A DNA stretch of 64,000 bases from Xanthocytophaga flava (GTDB lineage: Bacteria; Bacteroidota; Bacteroidia; Cytophagales; 172606-1): the NCBI GenBank assembly GCA_030068525.1, contig JASJOS010000003.1:248001-312000 (forward strand), written 5' to 3'. The notes beneath the pieces were generated by a model. The model was not told the DNA's origin. It saw only the letters and a program-made list of their open reading frames with translations, and made no database searches. How positions within the stretch are numbered: position 1 is the first letter of the stretch; the number at the start of each line of letters is the position of its first letter. Of this stretch, positions 17,182 through 27,322 are shown piece after piece. The translations under genes were made by a program, and so were the position numbers.

Positions 17182-19257
17182 ATGATCGTGAAAAAGTCAT
17201 TGTTGGTGTTATTACCTTTGTTAGTAGGCGCCAACTTTATTTATACGCAAACATTCGATAATCAGCCAAAGACTGATCTGACGCCTACAAGTGACCAGAG
17301 CAAGGTAAGCGTATTAATTGCTCAAATTCTCTCTCAGGGACATTATCAAAAAACAACTCTTAATGACACGTTATCCTCTCAGTTGCTGGATAATTATTTA
17401 AAGAACTTGGACTACAATCGGATGTACTTCCTTGCCTCTGATGTACAGGGCTTTGAAAAGTACCGTTATCAGTTGGATAATGATCTGAAAGACGGAAATC
17501 TGGCAGCCGCCTACGAAATTTATCAGGTATATAAAAACAGAGCATTGGAACGTGATACCTATGTGGCGAAGCTTCTCGAGAAAGAAATGGATTTCACTGT
17601 AGATGAGTATTATGAAACAAATCGTGAAAAAGCTTCCTGGGCAAAAAACCCAGATGAATTAAACGATCTCTGGCGCAAGAATATTAAGGAACAAGCTCTA
17701 CGTCTAAAACTTAATAATAAGAAATGGGACGAAATTTCAAAAGTAGTAGGTGAGCGTTACAAAAATATAGATAAGATCATTTCGCAAACAACGAGTGAAG
17801 ATGTATTTGAAGCTTACATGAATGCGTTTGCAGAAAACATTGATCCACATACAAGCTATTTGTCACCAGCACGTTCAGCCAATTTTAAAATTGATATGAC
17901 ACGTTCTCTGGAAGGGATTGGAGCTTCGCTGAGAGAGCAGAATGACTATACTACAGTCACTGAAGTGATTCCTGGTGGACCTGCATTTAAAAGCAAACAA
18001 GTACAGAAAGGGGATCGTATTGTAGCAGTAGCACAAGGAGATGATGGCAAAATGGTTGATGTAATTGGCTGGAGAGTAGATGAAGTAGTAAAACTTATCA
18101 GAGGTGCAAAAGGTACTATCGTACGTCTGCAACTATTATCATCCAATGCTGATGTAACTGCTCCACCTCGTGAACTACGTCTGGTAAGAGATAAAATCAA
18201 ACTGGAAGAATCTTCTGCTAAAGGTGAAATTGTACCTATCACACACAATGGAAAGCCTTTCCGTTTAGGTGTAATCCAAATTCCAGCTTTTTATGCAAAT
18301 TATGAAGATCGTCAGAAGGGCGAAACCAATTATAAAAGTACTACTAATGATGTAAAACGTATTATTGGCGAGCTACAAACTCAGAAAATGGATGCACTGG
18401 TGCTTGACCTTCGTAACAATGGAGGTGGACTACTTTCTGAAGCCATTGACCTTACAGGTTTATTCATTCCTGATGGACCAGTGGTACAAGTACGTAACAG
18501 CAATGGGTCAATAGATGTATTAAAAGACAATGACAAATCTCAGGCATATACTGGTCCGTTAGCCGTTTTGATTAATCGTTTCAGCGCGTCTGCCTCTGAA
18601 ATTTTTGCAGGAGCTATTCAGGATTACAAAAGAGGCGTAATTGTAGGAGAACAGTCCTATGGCAAAGGAACAGTACAAAGTCAGTTGGACCTGAACAGAT
18701 ATATGCAAGGTACAGATAAACTAGGCCAGGTTAACCTGACAATTGCGAAGTTCTATCGTGTAACAGGAAACAGCACACAATTAAAAGGTGTGACCCCTGA
18801 TGTACAGCTTCCATCCGTATTTAGTGCAGCTGAGTTTGGAGAAAGTTCACAACCACATGCATTAGCGTGGGATCAGATTCCGGCTTCTAACTTTAAGCCT
18901 GTAAACAATATATCAGAGAAACTGGTATCTGTACTGGAGAAAAACTACGAAAAACGCCTGCAATCTGATGCCGACCTGAAAGAGTTACAACAACAAATTA
19001 ACGACGCACAGAAAGCACGCTCTAATACAAAGGTTTCTTTACAGGAAGCAAAACGCCGTAAAGAAAGAGAAGAGGCTGAAAAGAAAAACAAAATGCTGGC
19101 AGCTGCAGAAGAAGAAGTACAGGATAATCCATCGGATACCGAAGCAGCTTCTACTAATAGCGAAGAGCCTAAAAAGAAGTTATATAATCTGAAAAAAGAC
19201 GATTATCTAAAAGAAACAACACGTCTGATTGCAGATTTACTGCATGCTGCAAAATAA
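17182..19257 (+). CDS. prc: Carboxy-terminal (tail-specific) protease, S41A family
   Basis: This 691-residue periplasmic protease should trim or degrade envelope proteins from their C-termini. A signal peptide (about 5-22) is followed by an N-terminal helical domain, a PDZ domain (about 230-330) and the S41 catalytic core. The Ser-Lys dyad is Ser470 in NRFSASASEIFAGAIQDY and Lys495 in YGKGTVQ, with the same spacing as E. coli Prc (Ser430, Lys455); Asp481 also corresponds. A Lys/Glu-rich C-terminal region (about 615-690) corresponds to the DUF3340-type tail. The length matches long Prc proteins, not the short CtpA type. Confidence 0.93.
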   Translation: MIVKKSLLVLLPLLVGANFIYTQTFDNQPKTDLTPTSDQSKVSVLIAQILSQGHYQKTTLNDTLSSQLLDNYLKNLDYNRMYFLASDVQGFEKYRYQLDNDLKDGNLAAAYEIYQVYKNRALERDTYVAKLLEKEMDFTVDEYYETNREKASWAKNPDELNDLWRKNIKEQALRLKLNNKKWDEISKVVGERYKNIDKIISQTTSEDVFEAYMNAFAENIDPHTSYLSPARSANFKIDMTRSLEGIGASLREQNDYTTVTEVIPGGPAFKSKQVQKGDRIVAVAQGDDGKMVDVIGWRVDEVVKLIRGAKGTIVRLQLLSSNADVTAPPRELRLVRDKIKLEESSAKGEIVPITHNGKPFRLGVIQIPAFYANYEDRQKGETNYKSTTNDVKRIIGELQTQKMDALVLDLRNNGGGLLSEAIDLTGLFIPDGPVVQVRNSNGSIDVLKDNDKSQAYTGPLAVLINRFSASASEIFAGAIQDYKRGVIVGEQSYGKGTVQSQLDLNRYMQGTDKLGQVNLTIAKFYRVTGNSTQLKGVTPDVQLPSVFSAAEFGESSQPHALAWDQIPASNFKPVNNISEKLVSVLEKNYEKRLQSDADLKELQQQINDAQKARSNTKVSLQEAKRRKEREEAEKKNKMLAAAEEEVQDNPSDTEAASTNSEEPKKKLYNLKKDDYLKETTRLIADLLHAAK

Positions 19258-19270
19258 TTGTGGCAGGCGA

Positions 19271-19302
19271 TTGTACTACAGACTGGCTTTTTACTACTTT
19301 TG
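19271..19302 (+). promoter_or_regulatory. Candidate Bacteroidota promoter for the 36-residue gene
   Basis: TTG (19271-19273) and TACTTTTG (19295-19302) fit the -33 and -7 elements with a 21-bp spacer. The predicted start is about 40 nt before the ATG at 19350. Confidence 0.5.
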
Positions 19303-19349
19303 GGGATTGAATCAATCTGTTTTGTACTAAACTTTAACATACAACAATT

Positions 19350-19460
19350 ATGATTTGGCTTATTATTATTGGGGTACTGGTAGTAGCAACAATTGTAACT
19401 GCGTATACTGTTCCAAATGAAAGTATAAACACAAAAAAGTTGCCTAATAACAGACCATAA
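19350..19460 (+). CDS. 36-residue single-TM membrane protein
   Basis: The ATG-to-TAA frame encodes a peptide beginning MIWLIIIGVLVVATIVTAY (one TM helix) and ending with an 17-residue polar tail containing NTKKLPNNRP. It is too short for standard gene finders. A two-element promoter lies just upstream and a perfect terminator starts 13 nt downstream, so the transcript is about 190 nt and dedicated to this frame. Function unknown; small single-TM proteins often bind a larger membrane complex. Confidence 0.6.
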   Translation: MIWLIIIGVLVVATIVTAYTVPNESINTKKLPNNRP

Positions 19461-19472
19461 TAAAGTTTTACT

Positions 19473-19502
19473 AAAAGACCTGCTTTTCCAAGCAGGTCTT
19501 TT
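19473..19502 (+). terminator. Rho-independent terminator
   Basis: Thirteen-base perfect arms (AAAAGACCTGCTT and complement) enclose TTCC and are followed by TTTCTTTT. Confidence 0.9.
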
Positions 19503-19670
19503 TCTTTTATAACCTCTCTACATATATCTGTATATTAGAACTTTACATTACCAGTAAAAAACTTACGTTGTAACGAATTATCCTTTTATATAGCACATTG
19601 AATGAGAGAACCTACGTTCTTTGTGAGAACATGAAGTATTAAATAGGTTTGTCTCAACTGTATAAGCCAA

Positions 19671-20849
19671 ATGTTCTTTCGTAAAAGTTTTTACCTCATT
19701 TTTCTACTTACGCTGTTTTTTTACAATGGGTTTGGCCAAACCGCCCTACTAGATAAAACAGCTGAGTACCTCAAACAAAATAATCTTCAGTTAGCTAAGG
19801 AAACCATCGAACAGGCTTCTCAAAATGAAGCTACAAAAAACGATGCAAGAACCTGGTATCTCAAGGGATTCGTATACAAAGAACTATACAAACAAAATCC
19901 TGCAGCTGGTGAGAGTCGGGAAATAGCTGTCCAGTCGCTCAGTAAAAGCATCTCACTAGATTTAAAGAAAACATATACAAGTTCCTCCGAAACTGCGCTC
20001 GAATATCTCTATGGCACGTACTATAACGAAGGCATCGACCTGCTCAATGCCAAACAATTTGAGAAATCCTTAAAAGATCTGAAGATTTTTATCGATTACA
20101 GGGCTAAGACCAAGCCAGACGAGTTTTATGCAGAAGCGCTTTACCATGCAGGGTTTATTTCTTTTTCCCTTAGCAAAAAAGCTGATGCTCAGCAATACTA
20201 CGAACAAGCTCTAAAAAAAGGCTATAAGAGCCCTTTACTTTATGATGATTTAGCTCAGATCTACTTGGGAGCTGCCAATAAGACTAAAGCAGTAGAGGCT
20301 ATTACAGAAGGGAGAAAGGCATTTCCGGATGATCTGAATCTGCGAACAAGTGAAATAAACCTATATCTCCAGCTGAAAGAATATTCTAAAGCAGAAAAAC
20401 TCATTGAAGACTATCTGAAAGCTAATCCCAATGATACAGATGCCATGATGGTGGCTGGTAGTGTATATGAGACAATAGCCAAGAAGGATACGACCAAAGA
20501 AGAAGCTTATTTCCAGAAAAGATTATCGATATATAAAAAGATTCTGGGTAAGGAACCCAATAATTTTCTTGCAAACTACAATCTGGGGATTGCATTTTAC
20601 AATCACGCAGTAGATCTGATCAACAAACCAGATGTATATCAGGAAACCATTACTCAGTTCAATCAACGCATTGAAGTAATTTCTTCACTTATTGTTGAAT
20701 CAAGACCTTATATCGAAAAAGCATCGCAACTATCTCCACAAAACATCAATTCATTAAAGGCGTTGAGTGGAATTTATCATTACCTGAATGACAGAGACCG
20801 ATTCCAACAGGTACAGAATAAGATCAAATTACTGGAAAATAAGAATTAA
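19671..20849 (+). CDS. Periplasmic TPR protein
   Basis: This 392-residue protein has a signal peptide (about 5-22, ending NGFGQ). Tetratricopeptide repeats run through most of the length, for example AEALYHAGFISFSLSKKADAQQYYEQALKKG (about 154-184) and SPLLYDDLAQIYLGAANKTKAVEAITEG. TPRs mediate protein contacts, so a scaffold or assembly role outside the inner membrane is inferred. The YfiR-like gene starts 33 nt after its stop, so the two are probably co-transcribed. Confidence 0.75.
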   Translation: MFFRKSFYLIFLLTLFFYNGFGQTALLDKTAEYLKQNNLQLAKETIEQASQNEATKNDARTWYLKGFVYKELYKQNPAAGESREIAVQSLSKSISLDLKKTYTSSSETALEYLYGTYYNEGIDLLNAKQFEKSLKDLKIFIDYRAKTKPDEFYAEALYHAGFISFSLSKKADAQQYYEQALKKGYKSPLLYDDLAQIYLGAANKTKAVEAITEGRKAFPDDLNLRTSEINLYLQLKEYSKAEKLIEDYLKANPNDTDAMMVAGSVYETIAKKDTTKEEAYFQKRLSIYKKILGKEPNNFLANYNLGIAFYNHAVDLINKPDVYQETITQFNQRIEVISSLIVESRPYIEKASQLSPQNINSLKALSGIYHYLNDRDRFQQVQNKIKLLENKN

Positions 20850-20882
20850 GCATATTTTGGGTAGATAGTGCTTTGTGAAAAA

Positions 20883-21419
20883 ATGAAAACAATTTTACTA
20901 ACCATATCAATTCTGCTACATTCGCTTGTCCCCTCTATTTCTGTTAATAAACAGGATGGGCCAGGAGAAGTAATTTATCGGGTACATAGTATCTATATAT
21001 ATAACTTTATTAAGGAAATTCAGTGGCCTGATACTTATAACAACAATAATATTGTAATTGGCGTATTGGGCAGTCCGGAAATGGAAGCAGAACTAAAGAA
21101 AATGGCAGCAGCTCGCACAACCAGCAGTCGAAAAATAACGATTAAGCAGTTTAAAAGTGTCGTAGAAGTAGATAAAACATGCCATATCCTGTATCTCGCA
21201 ACAGAATATTCGGATGGACTAAGCACAGTTCTGCAAAGAGTAAAAGGTTCTTCAATGCTTGTCATTACAAACAAAGATGGTGCGGCCAAATTTGGAAGTC
21301 TGATAAATTTTGTATCGGAAGGTGGTAAACCTCGCTTTGAAATGAATCTTAGTGCCTTTGAAAAAAGTCATCTGAAATATACCCAGCAATTAAAAACTGT
21401 AGCAATCACTGTAAATTAG
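20883..21419 (+). CDS. YfiR/DUF4154-family periplasmic protein
   Basis: This 178-residue protein starts at MKTILLT (20883), where a signal peptide begins; an upstream in-frame TTG adds five non-signal residues. After cleavage (about residue 20) the body contains the YfiR family pattern: YIYNFIKEIQWPD near the start, IVIGVLGSPEM, CHILYLATEYSD, MLVITNKDGAAKFGSLINFV and a final NLSAFEKSHLKYTQQLK. In Pseudomonas, YfiR represses the diguanylate cyclase YfiN from the periplasm, but no GGDEF gene is nearby. The TPR gene upstream is the likely operon partner. Confidence 0.8.
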   Translation: MKTILLTISILLHSLVPSISVNKQDGPGEVIYRVHSIYIYNFIKEIQWPDTYNNNNIVIGVLGSPEMEAELKKMAAARTTSSRKITIKQFKSVVEVDKTCHILYLATEYSDGLSTVLQRVKGSSMLVITNKDGAAKFGSLINFVSEGGKPRFEMNLSAFEKSHLKYTQQLKTVAITVN

Positions 21420-21484
21420 ACTTTAGTAAAACCATTTGTTATCTTATCCTTATATCAAGGAGCTTTTACTATACTGTGATACAC

Positions 21485-21912
21485 TTACATTGATTTGTTA
21501 ATAATCTTAACCAAATACCACATTTTGTCTTTTTGAGTAAAAAAATACTCAATTCGAATTCCGTTATCTATTCCATTTCTTATATAAATCAGTGTATCTT
21601 TTTTCTGCACAAATACTTGTGTATAAGCATCTATTTCTCTCGACGACATATATTTATCCTTTGAGAAATTAATAAATTCCCATTGATTCCTATTGATTAT
21701 TCTTCTGATAATTTATTCTCAATATCCCATTCATAATAGGGAAGAGGAAATGAGATATGCTGCTTTTGGTAAATAGAGTCCTTGCTGAACTTCTGAAAAA
21801 AAGGATCAAATGCACTTTTAGATTTTGTCAACTTTTCATTTGAAGAATCTTCAGACTTACAGCTTTTAAGCACGAAAGCCAAACAGAAACAGATAAAAAG
21901 GATGTATCTCAT
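21485..21912 (-). pseudogene. Frameshifted DUF4348-like lipoprotein
   Basis: The ATG at 21912 opens a frame with a lipoprotein signal (lipobox LKSC, Cys18) and the DUF4348-like segment FDPFFQKFSKDSIYQKQHISFPLP, then stops at 21697. A -1 shift near 21700-21715 restores a frame that continues NQWEFINFSKD, NGIDNGIRIEYFFTQKDK and WYLVKIINKSM to a TAA at 21485-21487. Those pieces are the expected second half of the family. The joined product would be about 142 residues. Either the gene is broken or one base is missing in the assembly. No slippery heptamer is evident, so programmed frameshifting is unlikely. Confidence 0.7.
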
Positions 21913-21923
21913 AAATCAGAAAA

Positions 21924-21959
21924 CCAAAGAAGCTGACCTATACAGGACAGCTTCTTTGG
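21924..21959 (-). terminator. Rho-independent terminator after the 22.0-kb gene
   Basis: CCAAAGAAGCTG arms with two further pairs form a hairpin read from the minus strand and followed by TTTTCTGATTT. It lies 53 bp past the stop at 22012 and immediately upstream of the DUF4348-like gene. Confidence 0.75.
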
Positions 21960-22011
21960 CATTTTAGAATTGTAGGTGGTTTGGTACTTGTAACTTCTAT
22001 TTTTAATGTGT

Positions 22012-22323
22012 TTACTTCTGTTTGCCAAAAGGTTTGTAAAATCCATTCAATAAATCTCTGAATGCTTCAACCCTTGCGGATACTTCGTTGATACGCTTAC
22101 GAAGCATTGTAATCTTGTTCTTATTTATCTCTTTCAATTGAGCATTGTTAATAACCAGTTCACCGCAAATAACTAACCCTGACAATGTCTTAAGATAAAA
22201 TTTTGAATTAGACAAATCACTCATTGTCCGATAATGAATCCATTCCTGTTGTTGGTTGTAAAGAATCGTTTGTTCTCCTTGCCACACTTTGACTAAGTCA
22301 TTATTAATTGGGGCATGCTCCAT
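22012..22323 (-). CDS. Small cytoplasmic protein of unknown function
   Basis: This 103-residue protein has no signal peptide or TM helix. The second half (about 55-95) is strongly helical and basic (KEINKNKITMLRKRINEVSARVEAF), possibly a coiled coil. I recognise no family. It has a good terminator downstream, supporting a real gene, and it lies in a small-gene patch with the broken lipoprotein and the HNH protein. Confidence 0.5.
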   Translation of the reverse strand: MEHAPINNDLVKVWQGEQTILYNQQQEWIHYRTMSDLSNSKFYLKTLSGLVICGELVINNAQLKEINKNKITMLRKRINEVSARVEAFRDLLNGFYKPFGKQK

Positions 22324-22662
22324 GTATAGAAATTAGAAAAAAATAGTCAAATAAAAACAATTTCATTAAAAGACAGCAGATGCGCTACCTATATACTCAA
22401 AGCTAAATATATTATTTCTTACACACATTATTTTTTCGACGAAACTCTTTAAACTATCTACGAAAAACGAAACCCAATAATATAAGATTCTTAAAATCAG
22501 TAGATTTGAACATTCATAGAATTATATGTCTAAAAATAATGCATTGTATCAAAACAAACATCTTCAAAAATAGGTCTTTATTCTTGAAAAAAGCAATTAG
22601 TATATGCAATTTTTCGCAGTAGCATTACATTTACATCTAGTTGGTCAGGGTTACCTTATACT
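22324..22662. other. Intergenic region between divergent small genes
   Basis: About 340 bp, very AT-rich; I see no ORF, RNA gene or clear repeat. Confidence 0.4.
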
Positions 22663-22950
22663 ATGTCAGATACAGAAAAAATATGTGCATTATGTGAACG
22701 GAAAGTAAGCAAGGTCACTTTACACCATTTGGTACCAAAAGAAGAAGGAGGTAGATATACAGAAACAGTTCCTCTCTGTCAACCCTGTCACTCTACCATA
22801 CATAATATGTTTAGCAATAAAGAATTGAAGAAAACCTTTTACACAATACAAGCATTACGCTCTTCTGAAAGATTACACGATTATTTACAGTGGATCAGAA
22901 ATACCAGAATTGAACAGATTACCAATAAAAGCAAACGACGTAGGAAATAG
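22663..22950 (+). CDS. Small HNH-type nuclease domain protein
   Basis: This 95-residue protein consists of an HNH (beta-beta-alpha metal) finger: CALC (about 8-11), VTLHHLVPKEEGG (about 18-30), VPLCQPCHSTIHNMF (about 36-50). The two CxxC pairs bind a structural zinc and the HH plus final His form the nuclease site. A helical basic C-terminus (SKRRRK) may bind DNA. No specificity domain, methyltransferase or mobile-element gene is adjacent, so it is not clearly part of a restriction system. Confidence 0.8.
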   Translation: MSDTEKICALCERKVSKVTLHHLVPKEEGGRYTETVPLCQPCHSTIHNMFSNKELKKTFYTIQALRSSERLHDYLQWIRNTRIEQITNKSKRRRK

Positions 22951-23251
22951 CGCTTGGCAAGAGTAGCAATGGTAAAACAATCTTTTCCCAACATGTTTTA
23001 TTACCTACTTTTGTAAAATTCTCTATCTAAATAAATTCTATTTTATAAACTAAGGAGTGATTTATTTATATTTCTGAAATCAAAGTCAACAATTGAAGAG
23101 AATCACTTTATCTAGCTTTAAAGAATCAGCATTATAGAGAATCATAACATATAGTAGCTATAACACAAAAACTACCAGCGGGTCCATTAGCCTTTTGTGT
23201 TCTCATAAATTTAAATAAAATCCTGGCATTTATACAGCAACCTGTATCCAT
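22951..23251. other. Intergenic region upstream of the hybrid kinase
   Basis: About 300 bp. A TACTTTTG box at 23006-23013 could be a -7 element for the kinase gene, but no -33 partner is convincing. Nothing else seen. Confidence 0.35.
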
Positions 23252-26182
23252 ATGACGCTTGTCGCCATTTGGGAGTTTGTTTCACAACAAGGAGCACACG
23301 ACAAACTTTCACCCAAACATTACAAAAGTGTAATTCTCACTAATCAAATTAGTATAACAGCGGCAATATTTACTATTCCTCTGGCTGTTCTCTATTATAT
23401 CTTATCCATTACTAGTCTCTTTATAACTGAATATGTCACCTTTATAGTTTTATTGGCCTCTATAGGTCTGAACTTCTTAGGAGAAGCTCAGTGGTGGTTT
23501 TATCGGGTATCAAAGGCTGTTCTTTTCCTGGTGATCAATGCCAACATATTTTTTACAGCCTCTTCTCTTGGATATGAAAGTGGATTTCATCTGCTGTATT
23601 ATGCTGCCTTATTGGGAGTTATGCTATTTTACAACCTACACAAGAGAGGTGTATTTCTTATATTGGGGCTGGCAGTACCACTTTCATGCATTGTTATACT
23701 TGAGTTGACAAACTACTCTTTATTTGTTGTACAGGAGCTATCACCCAAGCTTCTGCACTTTATGTATTACTTATCTTTGACTATTAGCATATCACTTTCT
23801 CTATTGTTTGCCTTCTATTTCAATACTTTAACCATACGAGAACAGGAATCTGCTGTTACTGCACAACAACAATTAGAGGCAATATTTGAGAATTCCTATG
23901 ATGCCATTGCTCTGGTTGATCCACGAACCAATGAGATACAAGCATGTAATCAGAAAGCCCTTGCGTTGTTTGACTTATCAGACAAAGAACAACTTGTGGG
24001 AAAAGACAGTAATCTCTTTCAAAAGAAGCCGTTTACATCAAAAGAAAGACAGGAAATATTAAATACATTGAGGCGCTCCAGACGTTGGGTTCAGGAACGT
24101 GAATTTATTACAGCCAACAAGAAGATTTTCTGGGGAGATGTAGGTATTACATGGATCAGCATCAAGCGAAAGTCTCTCTATCTGATTCGGATTACCGATG
24201 TTACTGAAAAACGAATTGCCAACGTAAAGCTGCGTAAGAAAGAGGCGGCCTTACGTGAAGCTCAGAATCTCGCCCGAATCGGCAGCTTTGAGTTTGATTT
24301 ACATACTCAACAAGGTGAAGTATCTGAAGAGACTTACAGGATATTTGATTTGGCCCCAGGGCAACCCTTTACTTTTTCACGCTTCCAAGAACGTATGCAA
24401 CCTGGCTATAGCCTTACTCTGCAGGAAATGCTGGAACAGGCAACACCAGAAGCAGATACTCTCAGAATGGAATACAGAGCTACTCAAGCAGACAGTGGTA
24501 GCCTGATTTATATCCAACTGATAGGTAAAATTATTTTTGGACTCAATGCCAAACCTCGTCGGATAGTAGGTACTATTCAGGATATAACAGAAAGAAAATT
24601 GCGAGAAATAGAACTTATCAAGGCCAAGAATCAGGCAGAACAAGCATCTATAGCCAAAGAACAGTTCCTCGCAACCATGAGTCATGAGATACGCACTCCT
24701 ATCAATGCTATTCTGGGTATGTCTCATTATCTATTGCAGGACGATCCACGAGACGAACAAATAGAAAATCTGGAAATACTACAATTTTCAGCTGAGAATC
24801 TATTGTTACTAGTCAATGACATACTGGATTTGAATAAGATAGAGGCAGGAAGAATTGAGTTTGAAGAGATTGAATTTAACTTTCGGGAAGCAATTAACCG
24901 TGTGCAGCAAACCCACTTATATAGCGCTTCCGAAAAGAATCTTCAGTTTATCTGCGAAATAGACCCTGCTATTCCTACACTATTATCTGGAGATCCTGTT
25001 CGTCTGGCTCAGGTGCTCAATAACCTGATTAGTAATGCTGTCAAGTTTACAGAAAAAGGATGGGTAAAACTTGATGCAAAAATTAATTATGAAGAAAAGA
25101 ATTTTGTGGATATTAATTTCTCAGTTGAGGATTCGGGTATTGGAATTCCCAAAGATAAGCTTGATGTAATTTTCGAGAGTTTTACGCAGGCCAGCACAGA
25201 TACCACCCGAAAATATGGTGGCACGGGTTTGGGTCTTACTATTACCAAACGATTGCTGGAAATGCAGAACAGCATAATCTATGTAAAGAGTAAAGTAGGT
25301 TCTGGTTCCGGATTTTATTTTACTTTACGATTGAGAAAATCTGTCTCTCAGAAGTCATTACCATCACCTTCAATACCATCTATCACTATACCCGGACCTC
25401 AGTCATTAAATGGTATCCGTATCCTTATAGTTGAAGATAACGACATCAATCGTATGGTAACAGCTAAATTTCTGGAAAGATGGGATATGATATACGATTA
25501 TGCAGAAGATGGGAGAGCCGCCCTGGAAAAAGTAAAAGCAGAGCAATATGATTTAATTTTAATGGATCTGCAAATGCCTGAAATGGATGGCTATGAAGCC
25601 ACACGTCAGATAAGGCAATATAGTCAGGCACCTGTACTGGCTATGACAGCAGCACCAATCGCTGAGGTTAAAGATAAAATACAGGAAGCAGGAATGAATG
25701 ATTATGTATTAAAACCTTTTCAACCTGAAGATCTTTTCTCCAAACTTTCCAAGTACTCCGACTTTACAGAAAATCCACCAATTGCCATTCAGGAAACGGT
25801 TATTACACCTACTGTATCGGTTTATAGACCCACATTAAATTATCAGAAAATAGTAGACCTCACTGAAGAAAATGTAGAATACAGAAGCTTGTTAACCCAT
25901 TCTTATATACGTCTGTTCAAGCAACTGAAAGTAGATTATGAAACCACCTTACTGGCAGCAGATCTGGGCCAGCTTCGTTTTATCCTTAATTATATTGAAC
26001 CACCTTTCACATTTCTGGAAGTAACAGGCATAAAGGAAGAAATTATGTTTGGAATGAGATTAGTTGAAAATCCGGTAAGTGATAGTAAAATAATAAGGCG
26101 TACTATAGAACGGGTTCAGTCATATTGTGATATGCTGAGCCAGGAGCTAGAAGAAAAGCTAATGCTAACCAAAATCATCTAA
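23252..26182 (+). CDS. Hybrid sensor histidine kinase/response regulator
   Basis: This 976-residue membrane sensor has an N-terminal bundle of about six TM helices (about 30-200), two PAS domains (about 205-330 and 340-450), a HisKA dimerisation helix with the phospho-acceptor His478 in TMSHEIRTP, and an HATPase domain ([23 protein letters not shown]). A receiver domain follows (about 725-840, [10 protein letters not shown], phospho-acceptor Asp772 in [14 protein letters not shown]). The last 130 residues are helical and could be a degenerate Hpt domain, but no HxxKG motif is seen. No cognate response regulator lies nearby, so it probably signals through a distant partner. Confidence 0.9.
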   Translation: MTLVAIWEFVSQQGAHDKLSPKHYKSVILTNQISITAAIFTIPLAVLYYILSITSLFITEYVTFIVLLASIGLNFLGEAQWWFYRVSKAVLFLVINANIFFTASSLGYESGFHLLYYAALLGVMLFYNLHKRGVFLILGLAVPLSCIVILELTNYSLFVVQELSPKLLHFMYYLSLTISISLSLLFAFYFNTLTIREQESAVTAQQQLEAIFENSYDAIALVDPRTNEIQACNQKALALFDLSDKEQLVGKDSNLFQKKPFTSKERQEILNTLRRSRRWVQEREFITANKKIFWGDVGITWISIKRKSLYLIRITDVTEKRIANVKLRKKEAALREAQNLARIGSFEFDLHTQQGEVSEETYRIFDLAPGQPFTFSRFQERMQPGYSLTLQEMLEQATPEADTLRMEYRATQADSGSLIYIQLIGKIIFGLNAKPRRIVGTIQDITERKLREIELIKAKNQAEQASIAKEQFLATMSHEIRTPINAILGMSHYLLQDDPRDEQIENLEILQFSAENLLLLVNDILDLNKIEAGRIEFEEIEFNFREAINRVQQTHLYSASEKNLQFICEIDPAIPTLLSGDPVRLAQVLNNLISNAVKFTEKGWVKLDAKINYEEKNFVDINFSVEDSGIGIPKDKLDVIFESFTQASTDTTRKYGGTGLGLTITKRLLEMQNSIIYVKSKVGSGSGFYFTLRLRKSVSQKSLPSPSIPSITIPGPQSLNGIRILIVEDNDINRMVTAKFLERWDMIYDYAEDGRAALEKVKAEQYDLILMDLQMPEMDGYEATRQIRQYSQAPVLAMTAAPIAEVKDKIQEAGMNDYVLKPFQPEDLFSKLSKYSDFTENPPIAIQETVITPTVSVYRPTLNYQKIVDLTEENVEYRSLLTHSYIRLFKQLKVDYETTLLAADLGQLRFILNYIEPPFTFLEVTGIKEEIMFGMRLVENPVSDSKIIRRTIERVQSYCDMLSQELEEKLMLTKII

Positions 26183-26331
26183 ACTTGGGCAAATAGTTGT
26201 AAACAAAGGGACTTTCATCTATCTATGTATCAGGAGAAACTAACTCCCTAATCAATAACCAACCGATTTGTCTTAGTGGCATCATATTTTTCGGTGTGTT
26301 GATTTAAAATTAAAACAAACCCATTAACACC

Positions 26332-27246
26332 ATGGATTTTGGTAAACTTCCTTCTATTGAAAAGGTTGATTTTACATTACCAATCGATCATACTGCAACT
26401 TTGCCTTTACTGAATAAGGCAAAAAATGAAGCCCATATACCCCAAATCTATATAGGGTGTCCTGTGTGGTCAACAAAAGAATGGGTTGGAAAGTGGTACC
26501 CATTGACAGCAAAAGAGAAAGACTATTTACATTACTACTCACGTCAGTTCAATACCATTGAATTGAATACCACCCATTACCGCATTCCAGATCAAGCTAC
26601 TATCCAGCGCTGGTATGAGACATCTGAGCCGGGATTTAAGTTTTGCCCTAAATGGCCTCAGCAAATTAGCCATGAAGCGTTATTGATGAATACAGAATCT
26701 GCAATCCAGGCATTTGGAGAAAATATCACATCACTGAACGAAAAACTGGGGGTCTCTTTTTTACAATTACCACCCCACTTTTCGCCCCAGCAAGCAAATA
26801 TTCTGGAACATTTCATAAAGACATTTACTCCCAAAGTACCATTGGCTGTAGAGTTTCGCCATCCTGACTGGTTTAAAAGCAATCCAGAAGTTGAAGAAAC
26901 TTTTGCCATGCTACAGGAAAACCATGTAGGCACTGTGATATCAGATGTTGCAGGACGCAGGGATGTATTGCATATGCATCTTACCACTCCAACTGCCATG
27001 ATCCGATTTGTGGGCAATGGACTACATCCAACTGATTATGAACGTATTGATAGCTGGGTACTACGCATAAAATCCTGGTTTGAGCAAGGGCTCCATACAT
27101 TGTACTTTTTTGTTCATGAACCAGATCCTAACACACTTGCTCCCGAACTGGCAGTATATCTGACAAAACAATTAGAGAAACATTGTCAGATGGATGTAAA
27201 AGGACCCTCTCCTCTCCCTCAGATAATACAAGGAAGTTTATTTTGA
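26332..27246 (+). CDS. DUF72 (YecE-like) protein
   Basis: This 304-residue protein has the DUF72 TIM-barrel signature: IYIGCPVWSTKEWVGKWYP (about 42-60), FNTIELNTTHYRIPD (about 84-98), FKFCPKWPQQISH (about 110-122), VAVEFRHPDWF and LYFFVHEP near the end. The family is widespread but its biochemical role is not established. It starts 76 nt upstream of glgB on the same strand and may share its transcript. Confidence 0.85.
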   Translation: MDFGKLPSIEKVDFTLPIDHTATLPLLNKAKNEAHIPQIYIGCPVWSTKEWVGKWYPLTAKEKDYLHYYSRQFNTIELNTTHYRIPDQATIQRWYETSEPGFKFCPKWPQQISHEALLMNTESAIQAFGENITSLNEKLGVSFLQLPPHFSPQQANILEHFIKTFTPKVPLAVEFRHPDWFKSNPEVEETFAMLQENHVGTVISDVAGRRDVLHMHLTTPTAMIRFVGNGLHPTDYERIDSWVLRIKSWFEQGLHTLYFFVHEPDPNTLAPELAVYLTKQLEKHCQMDVKGPSPLPQIIQGSLF

Positions 27247-27322
27247 AGAACCGGGCAGGACATTTTTATTTTTTTGAAGAACGCATACTATTTATACTAC
27301 TACATTTTACATCCTATTTTTT

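Noticed and set aside
21697..21912. Programmed -1 frameshift in the DUF4348-like gene
   Set aside because: No X XXY YYZ slippery heptamer or downstream pseudoknot is apparent at the junction; mutation or sequencing error is simpler.
22663..22950. HNH protein as part of a restriction or defence system
   Set aside because: No methyltransferase, specificity, helicase or retron-like partner is adjacent.
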